A DNA stretch of 32,360 nt. Origin: an uncultured Verrucomicrobiota bacterium. Lineage in GTDB: Bacteria; Verrucomicrobiota; Verrucomicrobiia; Limisphaerales; CAIYYI01. Shown here in pieces: positions 25,256 through 32,360 of the stretch. The stretch lies in NCBI GenBank assembly GCA_903930345.1, contig CAIYYI010000182.1:1-32360 (forward strand), given 5' to 3'. Every line of letters begins with the position of its first letter. Position 1 is the stretch's first letter. Below the pieces are notes generated by a model. That model saw only the letters and a list, made by a program, of their open reading frames with translations, made no database searches and was not told the origin of the DNA. Made by a program: the position numbers and the translations under genes.

Positions 25256-26994
25256 TGGGCCGAGGTGAGCAGCAGCACCTGCTCCAGGGTTGAAACGCCG
25301 TCGCGCACCTTTTGCAAGGCCACCGTGCGCAGCGGCTTCATGGATTGCTCCATGGCCACCTTGCCGATTTCCATGGCGCTGGCCCGTTTGATGACCAGCT
25401 TGCGGATCTCATCGGTCATCGTCATGATCTCGATGATGGCGGCACGCCCGGCGTAGCCGGTGTTTTTGCAGCGCTCGCAGCCGCGCCCACGGTAGAGGGG
25501 CACCCCCTGAAACATGTCGGGGTCGATCTGCAGGTCGCTGTACATCTTCTCCGGGTAAACCACCGCCTCCTTGCACGCGGGGCAGACCCGGCGCATCAAC
25601 CGCTGGGCGCAGGAGAGAATGACCGCCGAGGAGATGAGGAAGGGGGCGATGCCCATGTCATCCAGGCGGGCCACGGCGCCCGGGGCGTCGTTGCAGTGCA
25701 TGGTGCTCAGCACCTGGTGGCCGGTGAGGGCGGCCTCCACGGCGATCTCCGCCGTCTCCTCGTCGCGGATTTCCCCGATCATCACGATGTCCGGATCCTG
25801 CCGCAGAATCGAGCGCAGGGCGGCGGCGAACGTGAGACCGATCTCCTTCTTCACGGGCACCTGGTTGATGCCAGGAATCTGGAACTCGACCGGATCCTCC
25901 ACCGTCACGATGTTGTACTCGGGATTGTTCAGCTCGTTGAGCACCGAGTAAAGCGTGGTGGTCTTGCCGGAGCCGGTGGGGCCCGTGACCAGGATCAGCC
26001 CGTGGGGGGAGTCCACCGCCACCTTGAACCGCTTGAAATCCTCCTTGTCAATGCCCAGCTTGTCCATGCTGGCACTGAGGTTCGATTTGTCGAGCACGCG
26101 GAGCACGCATTTCTCACCGTACACCACCGGCAACAGGGAGACACGCAGGTCGATATCACGCCCGCCGACCTTCACCCGCATGCGTCCGTCCTGCGGCAGG
26201 CGGCGCTCCGCGATGTCCAGGTTGGCCATGATTTTGATGCGCGAGGTCAGGGCCACCTGCATGTTCTTGGGTGGGGGCGGCATGTCAATGAGCGCGCCAT
26301 CCACCCGGTAACGCAACCGGATGTTTTTCTCGAAAGGCTCCAGGTGGATATCGCTGGCCTTATCGCGGATGGCTTGCACCAGGATGATATTGGCCAGCTT
26401 GATGACCGGAGCCTCCTCGCCCGAGGCGGCCAGCTCGGAGATGTCGGCCATCTCCACGGTTTCCTTGGCCACCTCCAATGAGGAGGCCTCGTTGTCCGTC
26501 GCATCCTTGTCCGAGGCCGCCTCGTTGATGATGTCCTGCATGGAGGCCCCGCGGCCGGCCTCGATGTTGGCTAGCTTCTCCTGGATGCGTTCGGCGGGAG
26601 CGATGAGCGGGGTGACCTCCAGCTTGGTGATGCGCTTGACATCGTCCAGCGCCAGCACGTTGAGCGGGTCCGCCATCGCCAGGAAGAGGCGGTTGCCCAG
26701 ACGCGAGACCGGTAACACCTTGTGGTTGCTGCAAATGTCCTTCGGCACCAACTCGGAGATCTCGGCGGTGATGGCGGTGCGGACCAGGTTGACCGGGGAG
26801 GTGTTCAACACGCGCCCCATGCTGACCGCCATGTCGTCCGGGCTGACGAGCTTCTGGTCGGTGATCAGATTGATGAAGCGTCGGCCCTCCTGCTTCTGCT
26901 TCACCAGCAACTCTTCAATTTGCTTGGGCGAGAGAAGGCCATCCTCCACCAAGGCATCCGCAATGCGTTCCTGAAAAGATTTTACGGCAGCCAT
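25252..26994 (-). CDS. PilB/GspE-type assembly ATPase
   Basis: A 580-residue cytoplasmic ATPase of type IV pilus or type II secretion systems. An N-terminal MshEN-type region (about 5-145) includes ADALVEDGLLSPKQIEELL. The ATPase core shows Walker A GPTGSGKT at 338-345, an Asp box around 360-370 (TVEDPVE), Walker B DPDIVMIGEIRDEETAE at 401-417 and a His box TGHQVLSTMH at 424-433. The zinc tetracysteine is C471, C474, C506 and C509. All catalytic parts are present. Polymerisation of the prepilin-like proteins at 14074 and 15017 is a natural but unproven link. Start ATG 26994; the stop overlaps that of ribH. It follows the TPR/MshEN gene by 12 bases. Confidence 0.93.
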   Translation of the reverse strand: MAAVKSFQERIADALVEDGLLSPKQIEELLVKQKQEGRRFINLITDQKLVSPDDMAVSMGRVLNTSPVNLVRTAITAEISELVPKDICSNHKVLPVSRLGNRLFLAMADPLNVLALDDVKRITKLEVTPLIAPAERIQEKLANIEAGRGASMQDIINEAASDKDATDNEASSLEVAKETVEMADISELAASGEEAPVIKLANIILVQAIRDKASDIHLEPFEKNIRLRYRVDGALIDMPPPPKNMQVALTSRIKIMANLDIAERRLPQDGRMRVKVGGRDIDLRVSLLPVVYGEKCVLRVLDKSNLSASMDKLGIDKEDFKRFKVAVDSPHGLILVTGPTGSGKTTTLYSVLNELNNPEYNIVTVEDPVEFQIPGINQVPVKKEIGLTFAAALRSILRQDPDIVMIGEIRDEETAEIAVEAALTGHQVLSTMHCNDAPGAVARLDDMGIAPFLISSAVILSCAQRLMRRVCPACKEAVVYPEKMYSDLQIDPDMFQGVPLYRGRGCERCKNTGYAGRAAIIEIMTMTDEIRKLVIKRASAMEIGKVAMEQSMKPLRTVALQKVRDGVSTLEQVLLLTSAH

Positions 26995-27006
26995 AAGCGC
27001 GCAGGT

Positions 27007-27837
27007 TTAACGAAAGACCTTTTTCAGACGGGCGATGAGATCCGCCGGGTTGGTGAGGTAATAGATCAGGCGGGCCTTGGTCACCTCACTCAGATCCTTG
27101 GCGGCCTGCTGATTGAAGGGGTTGACGGTCGCCACCATGATAGTCTTGCCCATCTTGTCAAACGGCAGCACACACCAGCGCAGGCAAATCTCCCGGGGAA
27201 AACTGCGCGCCACCTCATTGTCCACATCGTACCGCTCCAACGGAATGTAGGCCAGGCGCGACTTGTCACACAACACCCGCAACGCCTTCTCTGGTTCCAG
27301 CACTTTCTTATCGATGATGTTCGCCAGGAACGGCTCAATCACCCGATCCGGCGACTTTTGCAGATCGACCGTCGGCCAGCACAGCTCAAAATCCGCGGCG
27401 GCAATGGTCTTGGTGTCAACAAACAACTTGTAAAACTGAGCCCGGCCATCGTCCAGCGACGTGACATTCTGGACCCCGGAAAAAACAGGGGCAGACGATG
27501 GTTGGGGCCTGGTTTCTTCAACTTCGGGCGGACGAGAACCCAGATTGGCGCGGCGCTCAATGTCCGTGAGCGCCTTTCTGACATCCGGATCGTTGGGGTG
27601 GCTTTGGAGGATGGTCTCATACTCCAGAATGGCGGAGGAAAGCTGGCCCAATTTGAAGTAAGCCTCGGCAATGCGCTTGGAGGTGCCCAACGTCTCCTGC
27701 TCCCGATTCAGCTTGGAATATGCTTCCTTGAGAATCTCCAAGGACTGCAAGTCATCAGGTTGCGACTGCGTGATGACCTCGAACATTTCGATGGTCTGAA
27801 GCAGTTGCGACTCTTCGCTTTGCGTCAAAGTTGCCAT
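27007..27837 (-). CDS. TPR and MshEN-domain protein paired with the PilB-type ATPase
   Basis: A 276-residue soluble protein. Residues about 5-95 form TPR helices (LQSLEILKEAYSKLNREQE, AEAYFKLGQLSSAILEYETI), a Pro-rich linker follows at 96-120, and the C-terminal part (about 160-276) resembles the GspE/PilB N-terminal domain: FLANIIDKKVLEPEKAL, YIPLERYDVDNEVARSFP, MVATVNPFNQQAAKDLSEVT, YYLTNPADLIARLKKVF. Family knowledge: MshEN domains often bind cyclic di-GMP or dock to the assembly platform. It carries no ATPase core, so an adaptor or regulator of the adjacent ATPase, 12 bases downstream, is the likely role. The ATG at 27837 gives a natural TPR start; the 30 extra upstream codons lack character. 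Confidence 0.8.
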   Translation of the reverse strand: MATLTQSEESQLLQTIEMFEVITQSQPDDLQSLEILKEAYSKLNREQETLGTSKRIAEAYFKLGQLSSAILEYETILQSHPNDPDVRKALTDIERRANLGSRPPEVEETRPQPSSAPVFSGVQNVTSLDDGRAQFYKLFVDTKTIAAADFELCWPTVDLQKSPDRVIEPFLANIIDKKVLEPEKALRVLCDKSRLAYIPLERYDVDNEVARSFPREICLRWCVLPFDKMGKTIMVATVNPFNQQAAKDLSEVTKARLIYYLTNPADLIARLKKVFR

Positions 27838-28078
27838 GTCGTTTCCGGGCGTTGTAAAACCACTGAACACCACACTGATCCGCCTGACACCGCCAGCATA
27901 GCCGGATCGGCTATTTGTTGCAACCACCGACTATTAACGGATTTGCGGAACTTTGGCAACCTCCGTTAAACCGGAAATCCGAGATCGCCTCCCGGGGCGG
28001 GATTGAGGCTCACTCTCACTGTGAACCCCATGGCGGTCGCAAATCAATAACATCGGAGCAGTTAACCGAATGTGGTTT

Positions 28079-28137
28079 TTGGCACTTCTTGGCACTTCTT
28101 GGCACTTCTTGGCACTATTTGGCACCTTTTGGCACCC
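28079..28137 (+). repeat. Six tandem 10-bp units (TTGGCAC-N3)
   Basis: TTGGCAC recurs six times at exactly ten-base steps (core GGCAC at 28081, 28091, 28101, 28111, 28121 and 28131). The first three units are identical (TTGGCACTTC); the last three vary only in the three-base spacer region. Ten bases is one helical turn, so a protein would see all copies on one face. Confidence 0.9.
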
Positions 28138-28231
28138 GGTTTCGCGGCGGCGCATGGAAAACACGGGAAAAAGCAGAAATTGGGAAAGGTGAAAGCAGAA
28201 ATATGGGACTCAGCAGCCTCGCAGAGCGGGA

Positions 28232-28350
28232 CCCACCGGGTTTTGGTTTTCCATCCGGCCGGGGCAACCGATCTCCTGGATCTTTGGCGCAGCAGCACCA
28301 AGAACAATGTCAAAGAACAGCCGGGTGGTCCGGATAAAAGTTTACTAAAA
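28232..28350 (+). repeat. 119-bp direct repeat, copy A
   Basis: It begins CCCACCGGGTTTTGG and ends near GTTTACTAAAA. Copy B starts 397 bases further on. I count about nine mismatches and no gaps, roughly 92 per cent identity. No flanking inverted repeats or transposase gene are seen. Confidence 0.88.
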
Positions 28351-28628
28351 CTTTACTTTTTCTTTACCAGATCAGGGTTTTTCTGAACCCCTCCCCGGCC
28401 CACTCGTTTTCCCCCAATATTCCAGGGGCATTCACTGGGCAGATCGTAGGCTGGCCGCGCCAGTTTTTCAATACGAATTCGTTCACACTGGATCCGAATT
28501 ACGGACACTGCGGAGCAAGTCACGCCTCTCCGTCTGGCTGAAGCGAATGGCAAATGGTGCCGAGGGCGGAGCTGTGACAATGGGAATCGGGGTGGACGAG
28601 TGGACGTCGCACGCGGCTCGGCAGAAGC

Positions 28629-28747
28629 CCCACCGGGTTTTGGTTTTCCATCCGGTCGGGGCAAACAATCTCCTGGATCTTTGGCGCAGCAGCACCAAGA
28701 ACAATATCAAAGAACAGCCGGGCTGTTCAGATAAAAGTTTACTGAAA
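28629..28747 (+). repeat. 119-bp direct repeat, copy B
   Basis: The second copy of the sequence at 28232-28350. Similarity drops sharply on both sides (GTTTACTGAAATTAGCC versus GTTTACTAAAACTTTAC), so the repeat is a discrete unit of about 119 bases rather than part of a longer duplication. Confidence 0.88.
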
Positions 28748-28751
28748 TTAG

Positions 28752-28893
28752 CCCTGGTCAATGGCGTCCACAATGTCGCCGACAAAGCCATCGCCACTGT
28801 CCTCGATGCCGCAATCCTGAGTTTCATCCTCGTCCACTTCGGCGTCGGCATCAAGGTTCGGGCCGACGGACAGGTAGGTGACCCTCAGGGAGG
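28752..28893 (-). pseudogene. Possible remnant of an acidic protein gene
   Basis: A minus-strand open segment of about 47 codons ending in TAA, reading VTYLSVGPNLDADAEVD and then a very acidic run (EDETQDCGIEDSGDG). It has no good start codon: its upstream edge runs into the short tandem repeat. The composition looks protein-like, but this is weak evidence. The overlapping plus-strand 116-codon frame is the alternative and looks less natural. Confidence 0.2.
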
Positions 28894-28925
28894 CTGAATG
28901 CTAAAGGCTGAATGCTAAAGGCTGA
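28894..28925 (+). repeat. Short tandem repeat (15-bp unit)
   Basis: GGCTGAATGCTAAA is present twice and a third partial copy (GGCTGAA) follows, at the boundary between the acidic open segment and the region before the next gene. Confidence 0.8.
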
Positions 28926-29130
28926 AATCAGGGTCGTGGGGACACGCGGCCTACAAAGAAGAAAAAGGGCCATTATAGAAATTGGAATAAGCGGCGGGAC
29001 GCCGCTGCCACCTTCCATAGGGAAGCAGAAAACAGCACAGTTGAAAGTAGGAATTGCGTTGACTGCCATGGTCTTCCGGGTGTAAGGGGATATCACCGCA
29101 TAAAGCGGCGGCGTTAATCCGCGTGCTACC

Positions 29131-29583
29131 ATGACCAAGGTGATCGGCTTCATTTGGGCGACCGTTGCCACCAGCCTGCTGGCTGGCGGATTTGCCGTTG
29201 ATCAGGGGAGCTTCACCGGCGGGGGCGGCAGTGGCAGCGGGGGGCGTTTTTCCGTGGCAGGCTCCGTCCAACCGATGGCCCCACCCACCCTGCGCAGCAG
29301 CACCTATACGATCAGCGGCGGGTTTTGGAGCGCCGCCACTCTGGTCCAAACTCCAGGAGCCCCTGCCCTGACGGTCAAGCGGGAAGACAATTCCGGATTG
29401 CTCGCGTTTTCATGGGCGGCCACGGCGGATGGTTATGCCTTTGAGGAAAGCCCCACTTTGACCGGCCCGGTCATCCCGTGGACAGCCGTCAGTCCCCAAG
29501 GATTGCAAACCAATGGGATCACGATTTCCATCAGCATCCCGGTCCAGCCCGGCACCAGATTCTTCCGGTTGCGCAAGCCGTAG
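29131..29583 (+). CDS. Small secreted protein of the SYTISGGFWS / FRLRKP type
   Basis: A 150-residue exported protein, function unknown. A signal peptide (about 1-21, WATVATSLLAGGFA) leads to a Gly/Ser-rich stretch (SFTGGGGSGSGGRFSVAGS) and the short motif YTISGGFWSA. The second half is an immunoglobulin-like or FN3-like sandwich (LLAFSWAATADGYAFEES, ISIPVQPGTRFFRLRKP). Secreted proteins with these opening and closing motifs are common in Verrucomicrobiota. I know no assigned role. It ends 115 bases before the propeller-VgrG fusion gene on the same strand and may be transcribed with it, which would make it a candidate partner or cargo. Confidence 0.75.
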   Translation: MTKVIGFIWATVATSLLAGGFAVDQGSFTGGGGSGSGGRFSVAGSVQPMAPPTLRSSTYTISGGFWSAATLVQTPGAPALTVKREDNSGLLAFSWAATADGYAFEESPTLTGPVIPWTAVSPQGLQTNGITISISIPVQPGTRFFRLRKP

Positions 29584-29698
29584 CCGGGGTGCCGGGAGAG
29601 CTGGAAAAAACAATTTCGCAGGTGTCCGGCTGGGATCTGAATCAAACACGCCCAACGATGAGTGGCATGCTGACACTTGCCAAAACGAAAAAGGCCCG

Positions 29699-32360
29699 AT
29701 GAAAAACATCCATGAAATGCCGCTGAGTGAAAGCGGCAGGCAAAATGAAGTCCATTTCGCTCGAAGCCCCCTGGCGATCCCTAGTGCTCCGCACCTTTTC
29801 GGCCGTCGGACGACCGAGGCGGACCAGGACACCGGGTGGCGGGTCCGGTGGTGTCTGCTCCTGCTTTGGGCCGGACTGGGCTGGTCAGCGCTCGGGCAGG
29901 GCACAGCGTTCACCTACCAAGGGCGGCTGAGCGAGGGGCCAAACCAAGCCACTGGATTGTATGATCTGCGGTTCGGTCTGTATGCCAGCGCCACGGATGG
30001 TCTCCTACTGAGCCCCGGAGCCATCACCAACGCCGCCACGGCGGTCACCAACGGACTGTTCACCGTCACGCTGGACTTCGGTCCCGGGGTGTTCGATGGC
30101 AGCGACCGATGGCTGGAGCTGGCGGTCAGGTCCGCGGGCGGCACAAACTTTGAGACGCTGCGGCCGCGCCAGGCCATCACGGCCACCCCCTATGCCACCT
30201 ATGCGGGCAAGTCGGCCAGCGCGAACACCGCCATGGTGGCCACCCAGGCGAGCTTTGCCAACACCACGCCCGCAACCGGGCTGACCGGCAAGCTGGCCTT
30301 TTGGCAGCTACCCGGCAGCCTGCTGACCAATGGCGCCACAGGGATCCAGTTGTCCGGCGTTTTCACCGGCAACGGCGCGGGCATCACCAATGTGGACCTG
30401 CACACCGTCAATTCTGACGGGACACTGTTCTGGACCCAACAGGGGCCCGACTTTGCCGCCACCGCCCTAGCCGTTGGCAGCACGCCCCACAGCGTGGCGG
30501 TGGCCGATGTGAACGGCGACGGCCGTCTGGATTTGATCAGCGCCAACACCAGCGCCAACACGCTGACCGTGCTGACCAACCATGGCGACGGCACTTTTAT
30601 CCTAGCAGGCACCCACCCTGCGGGCGCTTCGCCCAACAGGGTGGTGGCCGCTGACGTGAACAGGGATGGCCGACCGGACCTGGTCAGCGCCAATTTGGAT
30701 GCCAACACGCTGACGATCCTCACCAACAGCGGCCAGGGAAACTTTGGCCTCTCCGCCACGGTGGCGGTGGGGTCCGTGCCCCGGTCCGTGGTGGCGGCGG
30801 ATTTCAACAGTGACGGCTGGCCGGATCTGGCCAGTGCCAACACCGCGAGCAGCACGCTGAGTGTGCTGACCAATGACGGCCGGGGCGGCCTGGTGCTCGC
30901 CTCATCCCCGGCGGTCGGCAACCAGCCGTATGGGGCAGTGGTGGGGGATGTGAATGGCGATGGCAAACCGGATCTGATCAGCGCCAATTTCATGGACAAC
31001 ACGCTGACGGTGCTTACCAACAGCGGGCAGGGCCGGTTCGCCACAGCCGCCACCCCGGCGGCAGGAAACCGACCCTATGCGGTGGCGGTGGCGGACATCA
31101 ATCGGGACGGACGACCGGACCTAATCAGCGCCGACGCCCTAGGCAACACGCTCACCGTACTGACCAACGGTGGCACCTTTGCCCTGGCCGCCACAGTGAG
31201 CGCCGGATCCGCGCCCGTATCGGTGGCGGCGGCGGATTTCAACCGCGACGGGTGGGTGGACCTGGCCTGTGTGAACACCTATGACCAGCGGATAAACGTG
31301 CTGACCAACAATGGCCGCAGCGGGTTTGCCTTGAGCCACACCAACACCGTGGGGGCGACGCCATGGTCCGTGATGACGGCGGATGTCAATGGCGATGGGA
31401 AGATGGATTTGATCACCGCCAACGCCGGGGACGACACGCTCTCGGTCCTCCTCAACACACAGCCGCCGCCGCAACTGAACCTCATCGGCAACGGCAGCGG
31501 GTTGACCGGCCTGAATCCGACGAACCTGACGGCCGGCACGGCAGCCATCAACATCTCCGGCAACTCCAGCACGGCCAGCCTGGCCAGCAGCGTGGCAACG
31601 GGGGCGGTGGGAACGGCGCAACTCGCCCCGGGCGCGGTGACCTCCGACAAAATCGACGACGGCGGGAACGCCGCCTATCAGCTATTTCTGAGCACAGCCC
31701 AGGGGATGGCCAGCGGGACGGCACTGCCGTTCTCGGCGCTGAGCCAGGTGGGTTCCGATGGATCCGCCACCATGGCTTTCTCCATCAATGGCACGGGGTT
31801 TGGCTCCGTGGTGGGGTTCACCAGCACCGAAGGCATTTCCAAGCTCTACACCAACTATGTGCAGGTACGCCATAAAGGATCTCTGAACCCGGAAAGCCAG
31901 ATCGGGGCGACGGCACGGCTGGTAGTCACGCACAACGGCCGGACCACCGCTTGGGGCGGAATTATCGCCGGCTGCTCGGCGGGCGGCGGCAGCGGCAGCA
32001 GCGGCATACATCTTTACACGTTTAGAATCGAATCGACGCTGGCCAATCTGGCCCACAGCAGCGACTACCGCATTAACCAGGCCCAAACCACACCGGACAT
32101 CGTAAAAGGCGTGCTGCGGAACATCGGCATGACGTCGTTTGAGGAACGACTTTCGGGGACCTATCGCCAGCTCCCAAACTCAATCCAATACAACGAAAGC
32201 AACCTGGGGTATGCCAGCCGCCTGCTGGAGCAGGAGGGAATCTATTACTTCTATGACCACAACCCCAGTCCGCCCTTGCTGGTCCTGGCGGACAGCTATT
32301 CAGCCCACGATACCGAGTCCGCCCCCTCGGTCAGCTATTATGGCGACACGGAAACGAACC
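29699..32360 (+). CDS. Signal peptide - FTYQGRL - seven FG-GAP repeats - VgrG-like spike fusion (partial)
   Basis: An open frame of 887 codons that continues past the window end. Residues 1-47 are polar, then a hydrophobic segment (about 50-66, WCLLLLWAGLGWSALGQG) looks like a late signal peptide. From 71, FTYQGRLSEGPNQATGLYDL starts a tail-fibre-style domain with a stalk (ITATPYATYAGKSASA). Seven FG-GAP/VCBS repeats fill 256-588, each with a DxNxDGxxD loop (ADVNGDGRLD), enough for one seven-bladed propeller. A second stalk (GNGSGLTGLNPTNLTAGTA) follows. From about 692 to the edge the sequence matches VgrG/phage gpD spikes: GFTSTEGISKLYTNYVQV, TARLVVTHNGRTTAWGGI, TPDIVKGVLRNIG, LSGTYRQLPNSIQYNESN and SRLLEQEGIYYFYDH. 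I checked the frame at seven points and saw no stop. Starts at 29699 or 29717 are possible. The role is inferred only. Confidence 0.85.
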   Translation, partial: MKNIHEMPLSESGRQNEVHFARSPLAIPSAPHLFGRRTTEADQDTGWRVRWCLLLLWAGLGWSALGQGTAFTYQGRLSEGPNQATGLYDLRFGLYASATDGLLLSPGAITNAATAVTNGLFTVTLDFGPGVFDGSDRWLELAVRSAGGTNFETLRPRQAITATPYATYAGKSASANTAMVATQASFANTTPATGLTGKLAFWQLPGSLLTNGATGIQLSGVFTGNGAGITNVDLHTVNSDGTLFWTQQGPDFAATALAVGSTPHSVAVADVNGDGRLDLISANTSANTLTVLTNHGDGTFILAGTHPAGASPNRVVAADVNRDGRPDLVSANLDANTLTILTNSGQGNFGLSATVAVGSVPRSVVAADFNSDGWPDLASANTASSTLSVLTNDGRGGLVLASSPAVGNQPYGAVVGDVNGDGKPDLISANFMDNTLTVLTNSGQGRFATAATPAAGNRPYAVAVADINRDGRPDLISADALGNTLTVLTNGGTFALAATVSAGSAPVSVAAADFNRDGWVDLACVNTYDQRINVLTNNGRSGFALSHTNTVGATPWSVMTADVNGDGKMDLITANAGDDTLSVLLNTQPPPQLNLIGNGSGLTGLNPTNLTAGTAAINISGNSSTASLASSVATGAVGTAQLAPGAVTSDKIDDGGNAAYQLFLSTAQGMASGTALPFSALSQVGSDGSATMAFSINGTGFGSVVGFTSTEGISKLYTNYVQVRHKGSLNPESQIGATARLVVTHNGRTTAWGGIIAGCSAGGGSGSSGIHLYTFRIESTLANLAHSSDYRINQAQTTPDIVKGVLRNIGMTSFEERLSGTYRQLPNSIQYNESNLGYASRLLEQEGIYYFYDHNPSPPLLVLADSYSAHDTESAPSVSYYGDTETN

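Larger units (their letters stand above)
27838..29130. other. Repeat-rich intergenic region
   Basis: About 1.3 kb with no convincing intact gene. It holds a 7-bp palindrome (27898-27914), six 10-bp units (28079-28137), two direct copies of a 119-bp sequence, a short tandem repeat (28894-28925), and an acidic minus-strand open segment that may be a gene remnant. Both the protein-like frames and the base composition (more AT-rich in places) suggest decayed or mobile-repeat DNA. Confidence 0.6.

Noticed and set aside
25312..26481. A 389-codon plus-strand frame over the PilB-type gene
   Set aside because: The His/Asp/Gly-rich sequence is typical of an antisense reading of a GC-rich gene; the minus-strand ATPase has all its motifs.
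28079..28137. CRISPR array or plasmid-type origin iterons
   Set aside because: Units are ten bases with no 30-base spacers and no cas genes; no rep gene is nearby, so an origin cannot be supported.
28547..28897. A 116-codon plus-strand gene over repeat copy B
   Set aside because: Half of it is the 119-bp repeat, whose other copy reads into a different tail; no domain is recognisable and the evidence for coding is weak.

Overview
The window looks like chromosomal DNA of a high-GC, Gram-negative member of the PVC group, most likely a Verrucomicrobiota bacterium of the Limisphaerales/Pedosphaera type. This is inferred from gene style, not from a marker search. The clues are tandem prepilin-like proteins with the [18 protein letters not shown] leader, secreted proteins with the FTYQGRL opening and a terminal FRLRKP, a PQQ-propeller protein next to a CBM9/DUF5916 protein, and a mostly absent Shine-Dalgarno signal. 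No phage, integrase, transposase or CRISPR array is visible.

Layout. 1-4750: a large membrane-anchored TIR/WD40-propeller protein, then a small hotdog thioesterase. 4744-6168 (minus): an ion-transporter-superfamily antiporter that converges on the thioesterase. 6169-7396: a non-coding-rich stretch with two long inverted repeats, a short hypothetical gene and a candidate minus-strand small RNA with its own promoter and terminator. 7397-11792 (plus): a zinc-ribbon Ser/Thr kinase, a secreted PQQ-type propeller protein, and a translationally coupled CBM9/DUF5916 outer-membrane-type protein. 11805-13574 (minus): a double-GNAT/cNMP-binding protein and tRNA-Leu(CAG). 13575-15745: two paralogous prepilin-like genes, each with a -24/-12 (sigma-54-like) promoter candidate and its own intrinsic terminator. 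15772-17869 (minus): a sugar-nucleotide epimerase and a lipoprotein-type N-acetylmuramoyl-L-alanine amidase. 18120-25255 (plus): ubiX, a ubiA-family prenyltransferase, alaS, a GNAT acetyltransferase, a tiny exported Cys-Pro repeat protein, ribBA and ribH. 25252-27837 (minus): a PilB/GspE ATPase and a TPR/MshEN partner. 27838-29130: about 1.3 kb of repeat-rich, probably non-coding DNA. 29131-32360: a small secreted protein and then a long open reading frame that runs off the window end.

The most unusual object is that last reading frame. It stays open from 29699 to the window edge and joins a signal-peptide-like segment, a tail-fibre-style FTYQGRL/stalk region, seven FG-GAP/VCBS repeats (one predicted beta-propeller), a second stalk, and a VgrG/gpD-type contractile-injection spike domain. 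A VgrG-like domain behind an export signal and a calcium-type propeller does not fit the normal cytoplasmic assembly of VgrG and deserves first attention.

Most of the remainder is housekeeping: riboflavin synthesis, quinone prenylation, translation and cell-wall turnover. Between these genes lie sensory and surface functions: TIR/WD40, kinase, cNMP-GNAT, pilus or type II secretion parts. Function calls rest on motifs read by eye; no similarity search was possible.
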